Under the pieces are notes generated by a model, which searched no databases, had not been told where the DNA came from, and was given only the letters and a program-made list of their open reading frames with translations. The translations under genes and the position numbers were made by a program. This document shows, one piece after another, positions 1 through 6,714 of a DNA stretch of 64,000 nt. Within the stretch, counting starts at the first letter, position 1. Every line of letters begins with the position of its first letter. The DNA is from Oceanibaculum nanhaiense (GTDB taxonomy: Bacteria; Pseudomonadota; Alphaproteobacteria; Oceanibaculales; Oceanibaculaceae), in the NCBI RefSeq assembly GCF_002148795.1, contig NZ_MPOB01000011.1, positions 1 to 64,000 on the forward strand, in the 5' to 3' direction.

Positions 1-367
1 TGCGTCTTTTGTGATGTGCCCGTTTGGCCAACGCATGGATAGATAGGGGTTCCCGCTAGGGGAAGGTCAAGCCCTGCTGGGCGATATCGTCGTGTGTGGC
101 TCTGGAAGTCCTAGAACGCCAAACAAGGTTCCAGGGGGATGCAGGCAATATTCGGGCGCTTTCCTGGCCGGATCCTTGGAGCGGGGCCTTGGAGGAATCC
201 GCCCGGCACCTGATCTGGTGGGCCTTGGATTGAGATAAGACGGGCGATTACACGCCCGGACCGCTACTGCAGCCTTATTGCGCAGCTGCTGATAAACAGC
301 ATCGCCTATATGGCGGCTGCGCCTCGAAAGCGAGCGGGTATAGGCGGATCGTATCAAATGTCCGCCT
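1..367. other. Non-coding or unrecognised stretch downstream of fic
   Basis: I see no convincing gene here. A 108-codon open frame exists on the minus strand (67-393), but it overlaps the 3' end of fic and has no recognisable domain. The stretch does contain two inverted repeats: CGGGCG/CGCCCG at 241-258, and a longer nested structure at 301-349 listed separately. It may belong to the same accessory DNA as fic and hipBA, but the true end of that element lies outside the window. Confidence 0.5.
301..349. repeat. Nested inverted repeat
   Basis: ATCGCCTATA at 301-310 pairs with TATAGGCGGAT at 339-349 (one bulged base). Inside it, CTCG-AAAG-CGAG forms a second small hairpin. It lies about 20 bp beyond the fic stop codon. 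There is no T-run on the minus-strand side, so it is not a standard intrinsic terminator. It could be an mRNA 3' stabiliser or a recombination-related structure. Confidence 0.4.
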
Positions 368-1486
368 TCATGCTCTGCCGTTATCCTGGTCACTCAGCGA
401 ATAGCTGGTGCTGCGTCCCCCGCCTTTGTCCTTGACCAGTATCCCGCGCTCCAGCAGGTAGGTAATGTCGCGCAGCGCCGTGTCGGGCGAGCATTTCCCG
501 ATCTTTGCCCATTTCGACGATGTCAGCTTGCCCTCAAATCCGTCGAGCAGCCGGTTCAGCATGTCGCGCTGACGCTCATTCAGGGAATCGCCAGCGTGCT
601 TTTCCCAGAAGCGCGCCTTCGTTAGGACGCCCGAGAGAATATCTTCCGCGCCGTCGAACGCCCGCGACAGGCAGGCGAGAAACCAGCTCAGCCACGCGGT
701 GATGTCGAGATCGCCCTTCTGCGTGCTTTCCAGAATATCGTAGTATGCCTTGCGCTCCTGCCGGATTTGCGCGGACATGCTGTAAAAGCGCTGCGGACTT
801 TGCTCCGACCGTGCAAGCTGCATGTCAGCAATGGCGCGCGCGATGCGCCCGTTGCCATCCTCGAACGGGTGGATGGTAACGAACCACAAATGGGCTATGC
901 CAGCCTTCATGACGGGATCGAAGGCACCCTTGCCGTTGAACCAACTAAGAAAAACCTGCATATCGCCAACAAGGCGTTTTGCCTTCGGCGCTTCATAGTG
1001 AACGTGCTCGCGCCCGACCGGTCCTGAGATCACCTGCATCGGCCCCGATGTGTCATCGCGCCACGCGCCGACCTTTATCCGCTGCATTCTGCTGCGGCCT
1101 GTAGAGAAGAGCGCCGCGTGCCAATCGAACAGGCGTTCGTCGGTCAGTTCCAGATCGTAGTTCTGGGTAGCATCGAGCATCATCTCGACGACGCTCTCGA
1201 CGTCCCGATCCGCCGGGACAAGCCCACCTATATCCATGCCCAGACGCCGGGCAATGGAGGAGCGCACCTGGTCGCGGTCGAGGATTTCGCCCTCGATCTC
1301 GCTGGACTTCAGGACCTCCTCGGTCATGGTCTGGAGTGACGCTGCCCTGCGCAGGTCGAAACCCAGTGCCTCCATGCGGCCGATCAGACGCCCTTGACGA
1401 TGTCGGACAGCGCCAAGCGTGTCCGCCAGAACCTTGTGGTCCCAGCGGAACTCCGGCCATTCCGCGAGTTCATGAATATAGGTCAT
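368..1486 (-). CDS. Fic family protein with N-terminal inhibitory motif and C-terminal winged helix
   Basis: A 372-residue Fic-domain protein. Fic enzymes transfer AMP, or another nucleotide, to hydroxyl side chains of target proteins. The catalytic motif HPFEDGNGR is intact at residues 206-214, with the catalytic His206. The segment SSEIEG (61-66) fits the [ST]xxxE[GN] inhibitory motif placed before the Fic core, so this is a class II, self-inhibited Fic. The N-terminus resembles DUF4172, and residues about 305-365 look like a winged helix. The chosen ATG at 1486 has AGGAG ten bases upstream; a start 15 codons further up would lie inside the operator region. The winged helix plus paired palindromes upstream suggests autoregulation (inference). 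It may be a stand-alone regulator rather than half of a toxin-antitoxin pair, since no FicA-like partner is visible. Confidence 0.9.
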   Translation of the reverse strand: MTYIHELAEWPEFRWDHKVLADTLGAVRHRQGRLIGRMEALGFDLRRAASLQTMTEEVLKSSEIEGEILDRDQVRSSIARRLGMDIGGLVPADRDVESVVEMMLDATQNYDLELTDERLFDWHAALFSTGRSRMQRIKVGAWRDDTSGPMQVISGPVGREHVHYEAPKAKRLVGDMQVFLSWFNGKGAFDPVMKAGIAHLWFVTIHPFEDGNGRIARAIADMQLARSEQSPQRFYSMSAQIRQERKAYYDILESTQKGDLDITAWLSWFLACLSRAFDGAEDILSGVLTKARFWEKHAGDSLNERQRDMLNRLLDGFEGKLTSSKWAKIGKCSPDTALRDITYLLERGILVKDKGGGRSTSYSLSDQDNGRA

Positions 1487-1502
1487 AATATCCGCACTCC
1501 TT

Positions 1503-1569
1503 GCGGTGATTATGGTCAATAATCTCCGCATTGGCCAGAATTAATCTCCGTAGAATATGCGGAGATTAA
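1503..1569 (-). promoter_or_regulatory. Two palindromic operators upstream of fic
   Basis: The 10-base half-site TAATCTCCGC or its complement occurs four times in 67 bp. Palindrome 1: GCGGTGATTA (1503-1512), 7-nt spacer, TAATCTCCGC (1520-1529). Palindrome 2: TTAATCTCCG (1541-1550), 9-nt spacer, CGGAGATTAA (1560-1569), a perfect 10-bp repeat. The minus-strand spacer of palindrome 2 contains TATTCT, a possible -10 element. Both sites sit 17-83 bp upstream of the fic ATG, the position expected of repressor sites. Binding by Fic itself is an inference. Confidence 0.7.
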
Positions 1570-1691
1570 TTGCGCCATTCGCCGCAGCTGAGCCGGGAGA
1601 CAAAATTGGGACGTATCCCAGCCGAATCCGTGGAAATGCAAGAGTACGTGCTCAACAAACTTATATTTCGTTGAGCATCTCAGTTGTCCAT

Positions 1692-1883
1692 GATCGATCG
1701 TCACTCCGCCATTGCCCACGCCGCCCGCCGGCTATCACGATCTGCTGCGGTCGCTTCTGGACGACGCCGTATCGGCGCTGCGCGGCACGCCGACGCTGCT
1801 GAAGCGGAATGGCCGCAGAATTGGATAGGCTGACGCACTCATTTCTTGAAGGGCGCGAGAGCCGTCTGCGGGAGAGCGCATGA
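1692..1883 (+). pseudogene. Possible decayed gene remnant between fic and hipA
   Basis: The 319-bp stretch between the fic operators and the hipA stop has no intact gene. On the plus strand an open frame without a good start runs to a TAG at 1826-1828 and encodes a helix-like peptide containing YHDLLRSLLDDAVSALRG and LLKRNGRRIG. It overlaps a 24-codon ATG frame (1809-1883) containing LTHSFLEGRESRLRESA. The peptides look protein-like rather than random, and the overlapping ends suggest a frameshifted or truncated gene. I cannot name a family. This is a weak call. Confidence 0.2.
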
Positions 1884-1888
1884 GTGAA

Positions 1889-3166
1889 CTACGTGCTCCA
1901 GGCGCGCACTGCCGTGCAACGCCGAACGATATCCTCGACTGCCAGCGCCAGCAGCTCGCTGTCGGCCTCGGTTCCATCCACTTCCGCGAGCAGCTTCTCG
2001 GCTGCCGGGATCATCCGCTCGGCCATATCGAGCAATTGGCGAAGCACGTAGCGGGGACGGAAGTCGGTCTCCCGGGCGAAGGCTTCCCAGTTTTCCGGCG
2101 TCAGCGTGAGTGGATCACGATTGCCCCCGACGAACATCGCCAGCCGCGGACGTTGCTCCTTGTAGAGGGATCTGAAAGCAGCGGCGTTGTTTACATCATA
2201 GAGCTGACTGAGCTCGATCCGGTCTAGCCGATAGACCAGAGAGTAGTTCTTGGCGTGGGCATCGGGGTTGCCAACCAGGAACTGGAAAATCGCGCGATCA
2301 AGAAGTTGTGTGCGGGCCGTGACGACGTCCGTGACACTCTTCATCAGCTCGAAACATTCCTGCCAGCCCGGCCCGCCATCCTTTTCGTACTTCTGCCGCG
2401 GAAAGCGCCCGAGCGCCTGGCAGAAATCCTCCTGATGCAAGCGACGGAAAACATCTTGCCCGTTCACCCCGACACGGTCGTATCGCCGGATGACCATGTA
2501 GGGCGTGTCCTTGACCACTCGGATGGTCGAGAATGGCACCGGGATGCCGACGGCCGCCGCCAGGCGCAGGCAGAAATGCTCGACGCGGATCGAGTCCGGC
2601 AGACCGTCAATGTCGACCTTTAGAATGTGAGTGCTAGGGGTATGCCCTCTCGGCAACGCGATCTTGCGATCGACAACACCGACCCCAGCCTTGTGGTGGA
2701 CCCCGGCTAGAGACAGCCGCAGCTCTCCGTCGGCGTCGATAAACAGCGGCCGCCGCGGCAAGGCCTCGATATATTCGGCAAGCCGATCATCGTCCAACAC
2801 GTCCCATTTCGTCTCGACGTTCTCGTCGGCGATCACCTCATCATCGAGAGGCACAACGGTGACCGCGCCCGGGCAGTCGCGGCCAAGTTGGTAGAGCAGT
2901 GCGTAATCATCGGCAGCGTCGACCTGCAGATAGCGCGCCAGAGCCTCGCGCGTCCGCTGGGAGTCCGGCAGCAGCCCATCGAAGAACGGACCGGCGCGAT
3001 CGTGGTCGTAGGGATCTGGTGAGAGAGGGAGCGCCAGGGAGAGGGGATGATGCGGCAATTGCTTGCGCTCAAGCCAGCCCTGTTCGTAGCGAAACGACAG
3101 TTCCCCGTCCTTGGCAACGTCGAGGACGCCAACAGGAAGACCGTAGAGTCGGATGGATGCGGGCAT
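1889..3166 (-). CDS. hipA: HipA-family serine/threonine kinase toxin
   Basis: A 425-residue HipA-type protein kinase. Characterised HipA phosphorylates glutamyl-tRNA synthetase and induces growth arrest until neutralised by HipB. Visible HipA features are the N-terminal subdomain (about 1-110), LPRGHTPSTHILK (171-183) in the nucleotide-binding region, HQEDFCQALG (244-253), the catalytic-loop segment GNPDAHAKNYS (299-309) and a YDVNN segment (323-327) at the metal-binding position. Its ATG overlaps the hipB stop by one base (TGATG), so the pair is translationally coupled. The length is close to that of classical HipA, and nothing looks truncated. The target cannot be read from the sequence. 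It sits next to a tRNA-Glu gene, which is probably coincidental and reflects island insertion. Confidence 0.92.
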   Translation of the reverse strand: MPASIRLYGLPVGVLDVAKDGELSFRYEQGWLERKQLPHHPLSLALPLSPDPYDHDRAGPFFDGLLPDSQRTREALARYLQVDAADDYALLYQLGRDCPGAVTVVPLDDEVIADENVETKWDVLDDDRLAEYIEALPRRPLFIDADGELRLSLAGVHHKAGVGVVDRKIALPRGHTPSTHILKVDIDGLPDSIRVEHFCLRLAAAVGIPVPFSTIRVVKDTPYMVIRRYDRVGVNGQDVFRRLHQEDFCQALGRFPRQKYEKDGGPGWQECFELMKSVTDVVTARTQLLDRAIFQFLVGNPDAHAKNYSLVYRLDRIELSQLYDVNNAAAFRSLYKEQRPRLAMFVGGNRDPLTLTPENWEAFARETDFRPRYVLRQLLDMAERMIPAAEKLLAEVDGTEADSELLALAVEDIVRRCTAVRAWST

Positions 3167-3417
3167 CAGAATTCCGATCCAGCGTCTGATGGATCACTCG
3201 CCGAGACTGCCGCCGGTGAGAACGTGATCGTCACACCCAGCAACACCAGCACCTTGAGCACAATCGACATCGGCGGATCGACGCGACCACGCTCGAAGTC
3301 ACTAACCCATTTCTGCGAGGTCGCCGTCAGATCAGCGAGCTGGCTTTGGGTAAGCCCACGCCGCTTGCGCTCCTCTCGCAGAAAGTGGCGAACGTCGTCC
3401 ACACCCCGAATGTGCAT
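3166..3417 (-). CDS. hipB: HipB-like helix-turn-helix antitoxin
   Basis: An 83-residue XRE-type DNA-binding antitoxin paired with HipA. Residues about 7-60 form the helix-turn-helix core, with the typical LREERKRRGLTQSQLADL and WVSDFERGR segments. HipB proteins bind HipA and repress the operon. I chose the ATG at 3417 over an in-frame start at 3462 because AGGA lies eight bases upstream and because the longer form would translate through the operator. The stop overlaps the hipA start. Two matching operator-like sequences lie upstream (3431-3447 and 3510-3526). Confidence 0.9.
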   Translation of the reverse strand: MHIRGVDDVRHFLREERKRRGLTQSQLADLTATSQKWVSDFERGRVDPPMSIVLKVLVLLGVTITFSPAAVSASDPSDAGSEF

Positions 3418-3430
3418 GTTTGATATCCTA

Positions 3431-3447
3431 TTACCGCTCAGTGATAA
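3431..3447 (-). promoter_or_regulatory. Candidate HipB operator 1
   Basis: TTACCGCTCAGTGATAA is an imperfect palindrome (12 of 17 positions symmetric) placed 14 bp upstream of the hipB ATG. A second, closely related copy lies at 3510-3526 and shares 13 of 17 bases. Multiple operators are typical of autoregulated hipBA loci. The role is inferred from position and duplication. Confidence 0.6.
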
Positions 3448-3509
3448 TACAGTGAGCAGCAAAGAAATATCACCGACTGGTCAAATTTCAAAATGGATAA
3501 GTGGAAAAA

Positions 3510-3526
3510 TAACTGTTCAGTGTTAA
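3510..3526 (-). promoter_or_regulatory. Candidate HipB operator 2
   Basis: TAACTGTTCAGTGTTAA matches operator 1 at 13 of 17 positions, and its centre is 79 bp away from that of the first copy. The shared core is TCAGTG. The intervening AT-rich DNA probably carries the hipBA promoter. Confidence 0.55.
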
Positions 3527-3621
3527 ACTGCGCCTCAACAGCGCATTGCAGCGCAGAAGGGAGTCGGTTTCAGTCTGAAAGCGGATTCGAGCAGCTCAAG
3601 GCGCAAAAAAAGACTGCCCGT

Positions 3622-3657
3622 GAGTTCCCACACGAGTTCCCACAGCGGTTCCCACAA
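3622..3657. repeat. Three 12-bp tandem repeats beside tRNA-Glu
   Basis: GAGTTCCCACAC, GAGTTCCCACAG and CGGTTCCCACAA follow one another at 12-bp spacing, ending 40 bp before the 3' end of the tRNA-Glu gene. Short direct repeats close to a tRNA 3' end are typical of arm-type integrase or excisionase sites in integrated elements. No integrase gene is visible in the window, so this use is an inference. Confidence 0.6.
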
Positions 3658-3696
3658 GGGACGCTAAGTTATTGAAATATATAGGGTAAAAAGCAA

Positions 3697-3772
3697 TGGC
3701 GTCCCCAAGGGGATTCGAACCCCTGTCGCCGCCGTGAAAGGGCGGTGTCCTAGGCCTCTAGACGATGGGGAC
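3697..3772 (-). tRNA. tRNA-Glu(TTC)
   Basis: A 76-nt cloverleaf on the minus strand. The acceptor strands are GTCCCCA and TGGGGAC, the discriminator is G, and the CCA end is encoded (3697-3699). The anticodon stem is CCGCC/GGCGG around the loop CTTTCAC, giving anticodon TTC (3736-3738 on the plus strand). The T arm carries GGTTCGAATCC. It lies downstream of recJ on the same strand but has its own promoter. Its 3' end faces the fic/hipBA accessory DNA, the orientation expected when an element has integrated at the tRNA 3' end. Confidence 0.97.
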
Positions 3773-3794
3773 GTCGAGGCGCTGTGCGCGGAGG

Positions 3795-3822
3795 AACATA
3801 CTGGGTCGGGGCGGAAAATCAA
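3795..3822 (-). promoter_or_regulatory. Promoter of tRNA-Glu
   Basis: On the minus strand, TTGATT (3817-3822) and TATGTT (3795-3800) are separated by 16 bp and end 22 bp before the mature tRNA 5' end. Both hexamers match the housekeeping sigma consensus well. Confidence 0.6.
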
Positions 3823-3830
3823 GAACGAAA

Positions 3831-3844
3831 GGCGAAATTCCGCC
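3831..3844 (-). terminator. Weak hairpin downstream of recJ
   Basis: On the minus strand GGCG-GAATTT-CGCC is followed by TTTCGTTCTT, 43 bp beyond the recJ stop. The stem is only 4 bp, so this is a weak candidate for ending the hom-glpX-recJ transcript before the tRNA promoter. Confidence 0.3.
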
Positions 3845-3887
3845 GTTAAATTCCGGAGGGAAGATTCGCGGTATCGAATGGCCCGGA

Positions 3888-5678
3888 TTATTGCGCCGAT
3901 GCCGCGTCGTCGATCAGCAACTGCACCTTCTCGTTGCCCTGCCAGCGGTCGATCCGGAGATGCCCGGCAATGTGCAGCGGCAGCGATCGCGCCTTCAGCA
4001 GCGCTTCGCCCAGCGGCGTCTCCAGCGCCCGGAAGGCAATCGCTTTCAGCCGTCTTCCGTCAGCATCGCCAAGCTGGCAACGTACATGATTTTCCCCGAC
4101 CACATCGGCGCCCAGGATACGCGCCGCCGGGAAGGCGAAGCGCGGCTCCGGATTGCCGACGCCGAACGGCCCGACGCGGCCCAGTGTCTCCAGCAGGTCC
4201 AGCGTGGCTCCCCCGGGCCTGAGTGCGCCATCGATGGACAGTACAGGCGTTGCCTCGCCGCCTTCCAGCCAGTCTGCGGCGCGCGCGGTCAGGAACTCCC
4301 GGAAGGCGTCCAGCTTGGCGCGCTCCAGCGTGAAGCCCGCCGCCATCGCATGGCCGCCGCCATTCACCAGCAGGCCCGCCTGATGCGCGGCGATCACCGC
4401 CGGCCCGAGCGCGAAACCGGCGATCGAGCGGCCCGACCCCTTGCCGATACCCTGTTCGTCGAAGGCGATGACCAGCGCCGGGCGGTGGAAGCGTTCCTTC
4501 AACCGGCCGGCGACGATACCGATGACGCCGGGGTGCCAGCCCTCGCCTGTTGCCACCAGCAGCGGCCCATCGGCATGGCGCTCGACCTGGGCCAGCGCCT
4601 CCTCCTGCACGGATTGTTCGATCAGCTTTCGCTCGGTATTGAAGCTGTCCAGCTCGGCCGCCAGGCTTGCCGCCTCTCCCGCATCCTCGGTGGAGAGCAG
4701 CCGCGTGCCAAGATCGGCGCGCCCGACCCGGCCGCCGGCATTCACGCGCGGCCCCAGCAGGAAGCCCAGGTGATAGGTGCCGGGCGCCTCGTCGATGCGG
4801 GCAACCTCCGACAGCGCGCGCAGCCCGGTATTGTTGCGCCAGCCCATCACCTTCAGCCCCTGCGCCACCAGCGCCCGGTTCAGGCCGGTCAGCGGCACCA
4901 CGTCGCAGACCGTGCCAAGCGCCACCAGGTCGAGCCATTGCATCAGATCGGGTTCGGGGCGGCTGGCGTACCACCCCTCCTCCCGCAGCCTGCGGTTCAG
5001 TGCCACCACCAGCAGGAAGGCGACGCCGACGGCAGCCAGCTGGCCGTGCGGGCTGTCCTCGTCCAGCCGGTTGGGATTGACCACGGCAATGGCGCGCGGC
5101 AAGGAGGGCTCGGCGACATGATGATCGACGACGATCATGTCGAGGCCGGCCTCTGATGCGGCCTCCAGCGGGGCGAAGGCGGTGATGCCGCAATCGACGG
5201 TGATGCAGACGGCGGCCCCTTCCCGCTTCAGCGCCAGCAGCGCCGGGGCGTTCGGGCCATAGCCTTCGGTCATGCGGTCGGGAATATAGACGCGCGGCTT
5301 ACCGCCGACCGCCGTCAGGAAGCGGTGCAGCAACGCCGTGGAGGTGGCACCATCGACATCATAATCGCCGAAGATGGCGATCTTTTCGCCGTGCATGACG
5401 GCGGCTGCCAGACGCTCGGCAGCCTTTGCCATATCCTTCAGCTCATAGGGGTCGGTCAGGCTGGCCCGCAGGGTCGGGTTCAGGAAGCCGTCCGCAGCCT
5501 CCAGATCGATGCCGCGCGCTGCCAGCACCTGTCCCAGGATTTCCGGCAGGCCGAGACGCTGCGACAGGGCGAGCCCCGACCGCTCGGTACTCTGCCAATC
5601 CGCCGCCTGACCCCGGGCAATCCAGCGCCGCCCGGTCAGCGAGCGCTCGACATTGAGGAAGGCGGCGGGATCGGCCAT
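3888..5678 (-). CDS. recJ: Single-stranded-DNA-specific exonuclease RecJ
   Basis: A 596-residue RecJ, the 5'-3' single-strand DNA exonuclease used in recombination and mismatch repair. The DHH phosphoesterase motifs are intact: GDYDVDG (104-110), VDCGIT (161-166) and VDHHVAE (184-190). ALGTVCDVVP follows, and the DHHA1 motif GGGHAMAAGF is present in the C-terminal half. An OB-fold region follows to the end. It starts 5 bp after glpX on the same strand, so hom, glpX and recJ form one transcript. I recall the same order in many alphaproteobacteria. A weak hairpin and then tRNA-Glu lie downstream. Confidence 0.97.
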   Translation of the reverse strand: MADPAAFLNVERSLTGRRWIARGQAADWQSTERSGLALSQRLGLPEILGQVLAARGIDLEAADGFLNPTLRASLTDPYELKDMAKAAERLAAAVMHGEKIAIFGDYDVDGATSTALLHRFLTAVGGKPRVYIPDRMTEGYGPNAPALLALKREGAAVCITVDCGITAFAPLEAASEAGLDMIVVDHHVAEPSLPRAIAVVNPNRLDEDSPHGQLAAVGVAFLLVVALNRRLREEGWYASRPEPDLMQWLDLVALGTVCDVVPLTGLNRALVAQGLKVMGWRNNTGLRALSEVARIDEAPGTYHLGFLLGPRVNAGGRVGRADLGTRLLSTEDAGEAASLAAELDSFNTERKLIEQSVQEEALAQVERHADGPLLVATGEGWHPGVIGIVAGRLKERFHRPALVIAFDEQGIGKGSGRSIAGFALGPAVIAAHQAGLLVNGGGHAMAAGFTLERAKLDAFREFLTARAADWLEGGEATPVLSIDGALRPGGATLDLLETLGRVGPFGVGNPEPRFAFPAARILGADVVGENHVRCQLGDADGRRLKAIAFRALETPLGEALLKARSLPLHIAGHLRIDRWQGNEKVQLLIDDAASAQ

Positions 5679-5683
5679 CCGGA

Positions 5684-6664
5684 TCAGTCGCCGTCGTAGC
5701 CGCTCTTGCGGGTGAAATCGTGCCGTGCCTCGATGAAGCGCACCGTGCCGGTCTTGGAGCGCATGACCATGGAATGGGTGCGTCCGCCATCGCGGGTACG
5801 GCGCACGCCGCGCAGCAGCGTGCCATCGGTGACGCCGGTGGCGGCGAACATCACATCGCCGATGGCGAGGTCGAGCATCGAGTATTTGCGGTTCAGGTCG
5901 GTGATGCCGGCCTTGGCGGCGCGCCCCTTCTCATCCTCGTTGCGGAAGACCAGCCGGCCCTGCATCTGGCCGCCGATGCAGCGCAACGCGGCAGCCGCCA
6001 GCACACCCTCGGGCGAACCGCCCTGGCCCATATAGATGTCGATGCCGCTTTCGGGCTGCGAGGTCGCCATGACGCCGGCCACGTCGCCGTCGGAGATCAG
6101 AACGATGCGGGCACCGGCGTCGCGGACCTTGGAGATCAGCTCCTGATGGCGCGGCCGGTCGAGGATACAGGCGACCAGGTCGGCCACATCCACCTTCTTC
6201 GCCTTGGCCAGGTTCTTCAGATTCTCGGCCGGGCTGGCGTCGAGATCGACCACGCCGTCCGGCAGGCCGCCGCCAACCGCGATCTTGTCCATATAGACGT
6301 CCGGCGCATGCAGGAAGCCGCCCTCCTCCGCCATGGCGATGACCGCCATCGCGTTGGTCCCGCCCTTGGCGGTGATGGTGGTGCCTTCAAGCGGATCGAG
6401 GGCGATGTCGATCTTCGGTCCACCAAGGCCGACCTTCTCGCCGATATAGAGCATCGGCGCCTCGTCGCGCTCGCCCTCGCCGATCACCACCTTGCCATCG
6501 ATGGACAGGCCATTCAGCGCCTGACGCATGGCCGTAACGGCAGCCTGGTCGGCGGCTTTCTCGTCGCCACGGCCCATCAGGCGGGACGCGGCAAGCGCGG
6601 CGGCCTCGGTAACACGGACAACCTCAAGCGCGAGGTTCCGATCCATGGCTGCACCGTCATTCAT
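5684..6664 (-). CDS. glpX: Fructose-1,6-bisphosphatase class II GlpX
   Basis: A 326-residue GlpX-type phosphatase that converts fructose 1,6-bisphosphate to fructose 6-phosphate in gluconeogenesis; some relatives also act on sedoheptulose bisphosphate. Family marks are GEGERDEAPM, the metal- and substrate-binding DPLEGTT, and YMGQGGSPEGVLAAAAL. I placed the start at the ATG at 6664, because AAGGAG lies nine bases upstream and it aligns with family N-termini (MDRNLALEVVR). It lies between hom, 50 bp upstream, and recJ, 5 bp downstream. Confidence 0.96.
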   Translation of the reverse strand: MNDGAAMDRNLALEVVRVTEAAALAASRLMGRGDEKAADQAAVTAMRQALNGLSIDGKVVIGEGERDEAPMLYIGEKVGLGGPKIDIALDPLEGTTITAKGGTNAMAVIAMAEEGGFLHAPDVYMDKIAVGGGLPDGVVDLDASPAENLKNLAKAKKVDVADLVACILDRPRHQELISKVRDAGARIVLISDGDVAGVMATSQPESGIDIYMGQGGSPEGVLAAAALRCIGGQMQGRLVFRNEDEKGRAAKAGITDLNRKYSMLDLAIGDVMFAATGVTDGTLLRGVRRTRDGGRTHSMVMRSKTGTVRFIEARHDFTRKSGYDGD

Positions 6665-6714
6665 TGTATGAGACTCCTTGGGCTTTTTTCTTATAGGCAA
6701 TCGTTAAACGAAGA

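Noticed and set aside
67-393. 108-codon open frame at the left edge, minus strand
   Set aside because: It overlaps the 3' end of fic, has no ribosome site or recognisable domain, and its composition is Arg/Pro-rich, as expected for a shadow frame in GC-rich DNA.
3493-3675. 60-codon frame next to tRNA-Glu encoding repeated EFPH/EFPQ/RFPQ
   Set aside because: The repeats come from the 12-bp tandem DNA repeat. The upstream part overlaps the HipB operator and has no ribosome site. More likely att-region DNA than a gene, though it could be the tail of a lost integrase.
3697-3772. A direct repeat of the tRNA-Glu 3' end inside the window as the second att site
   Set aside because: I looked for the 3' segment in 1-3696 and saw no convincing copy, so the distal att site would have to lie outside the window.
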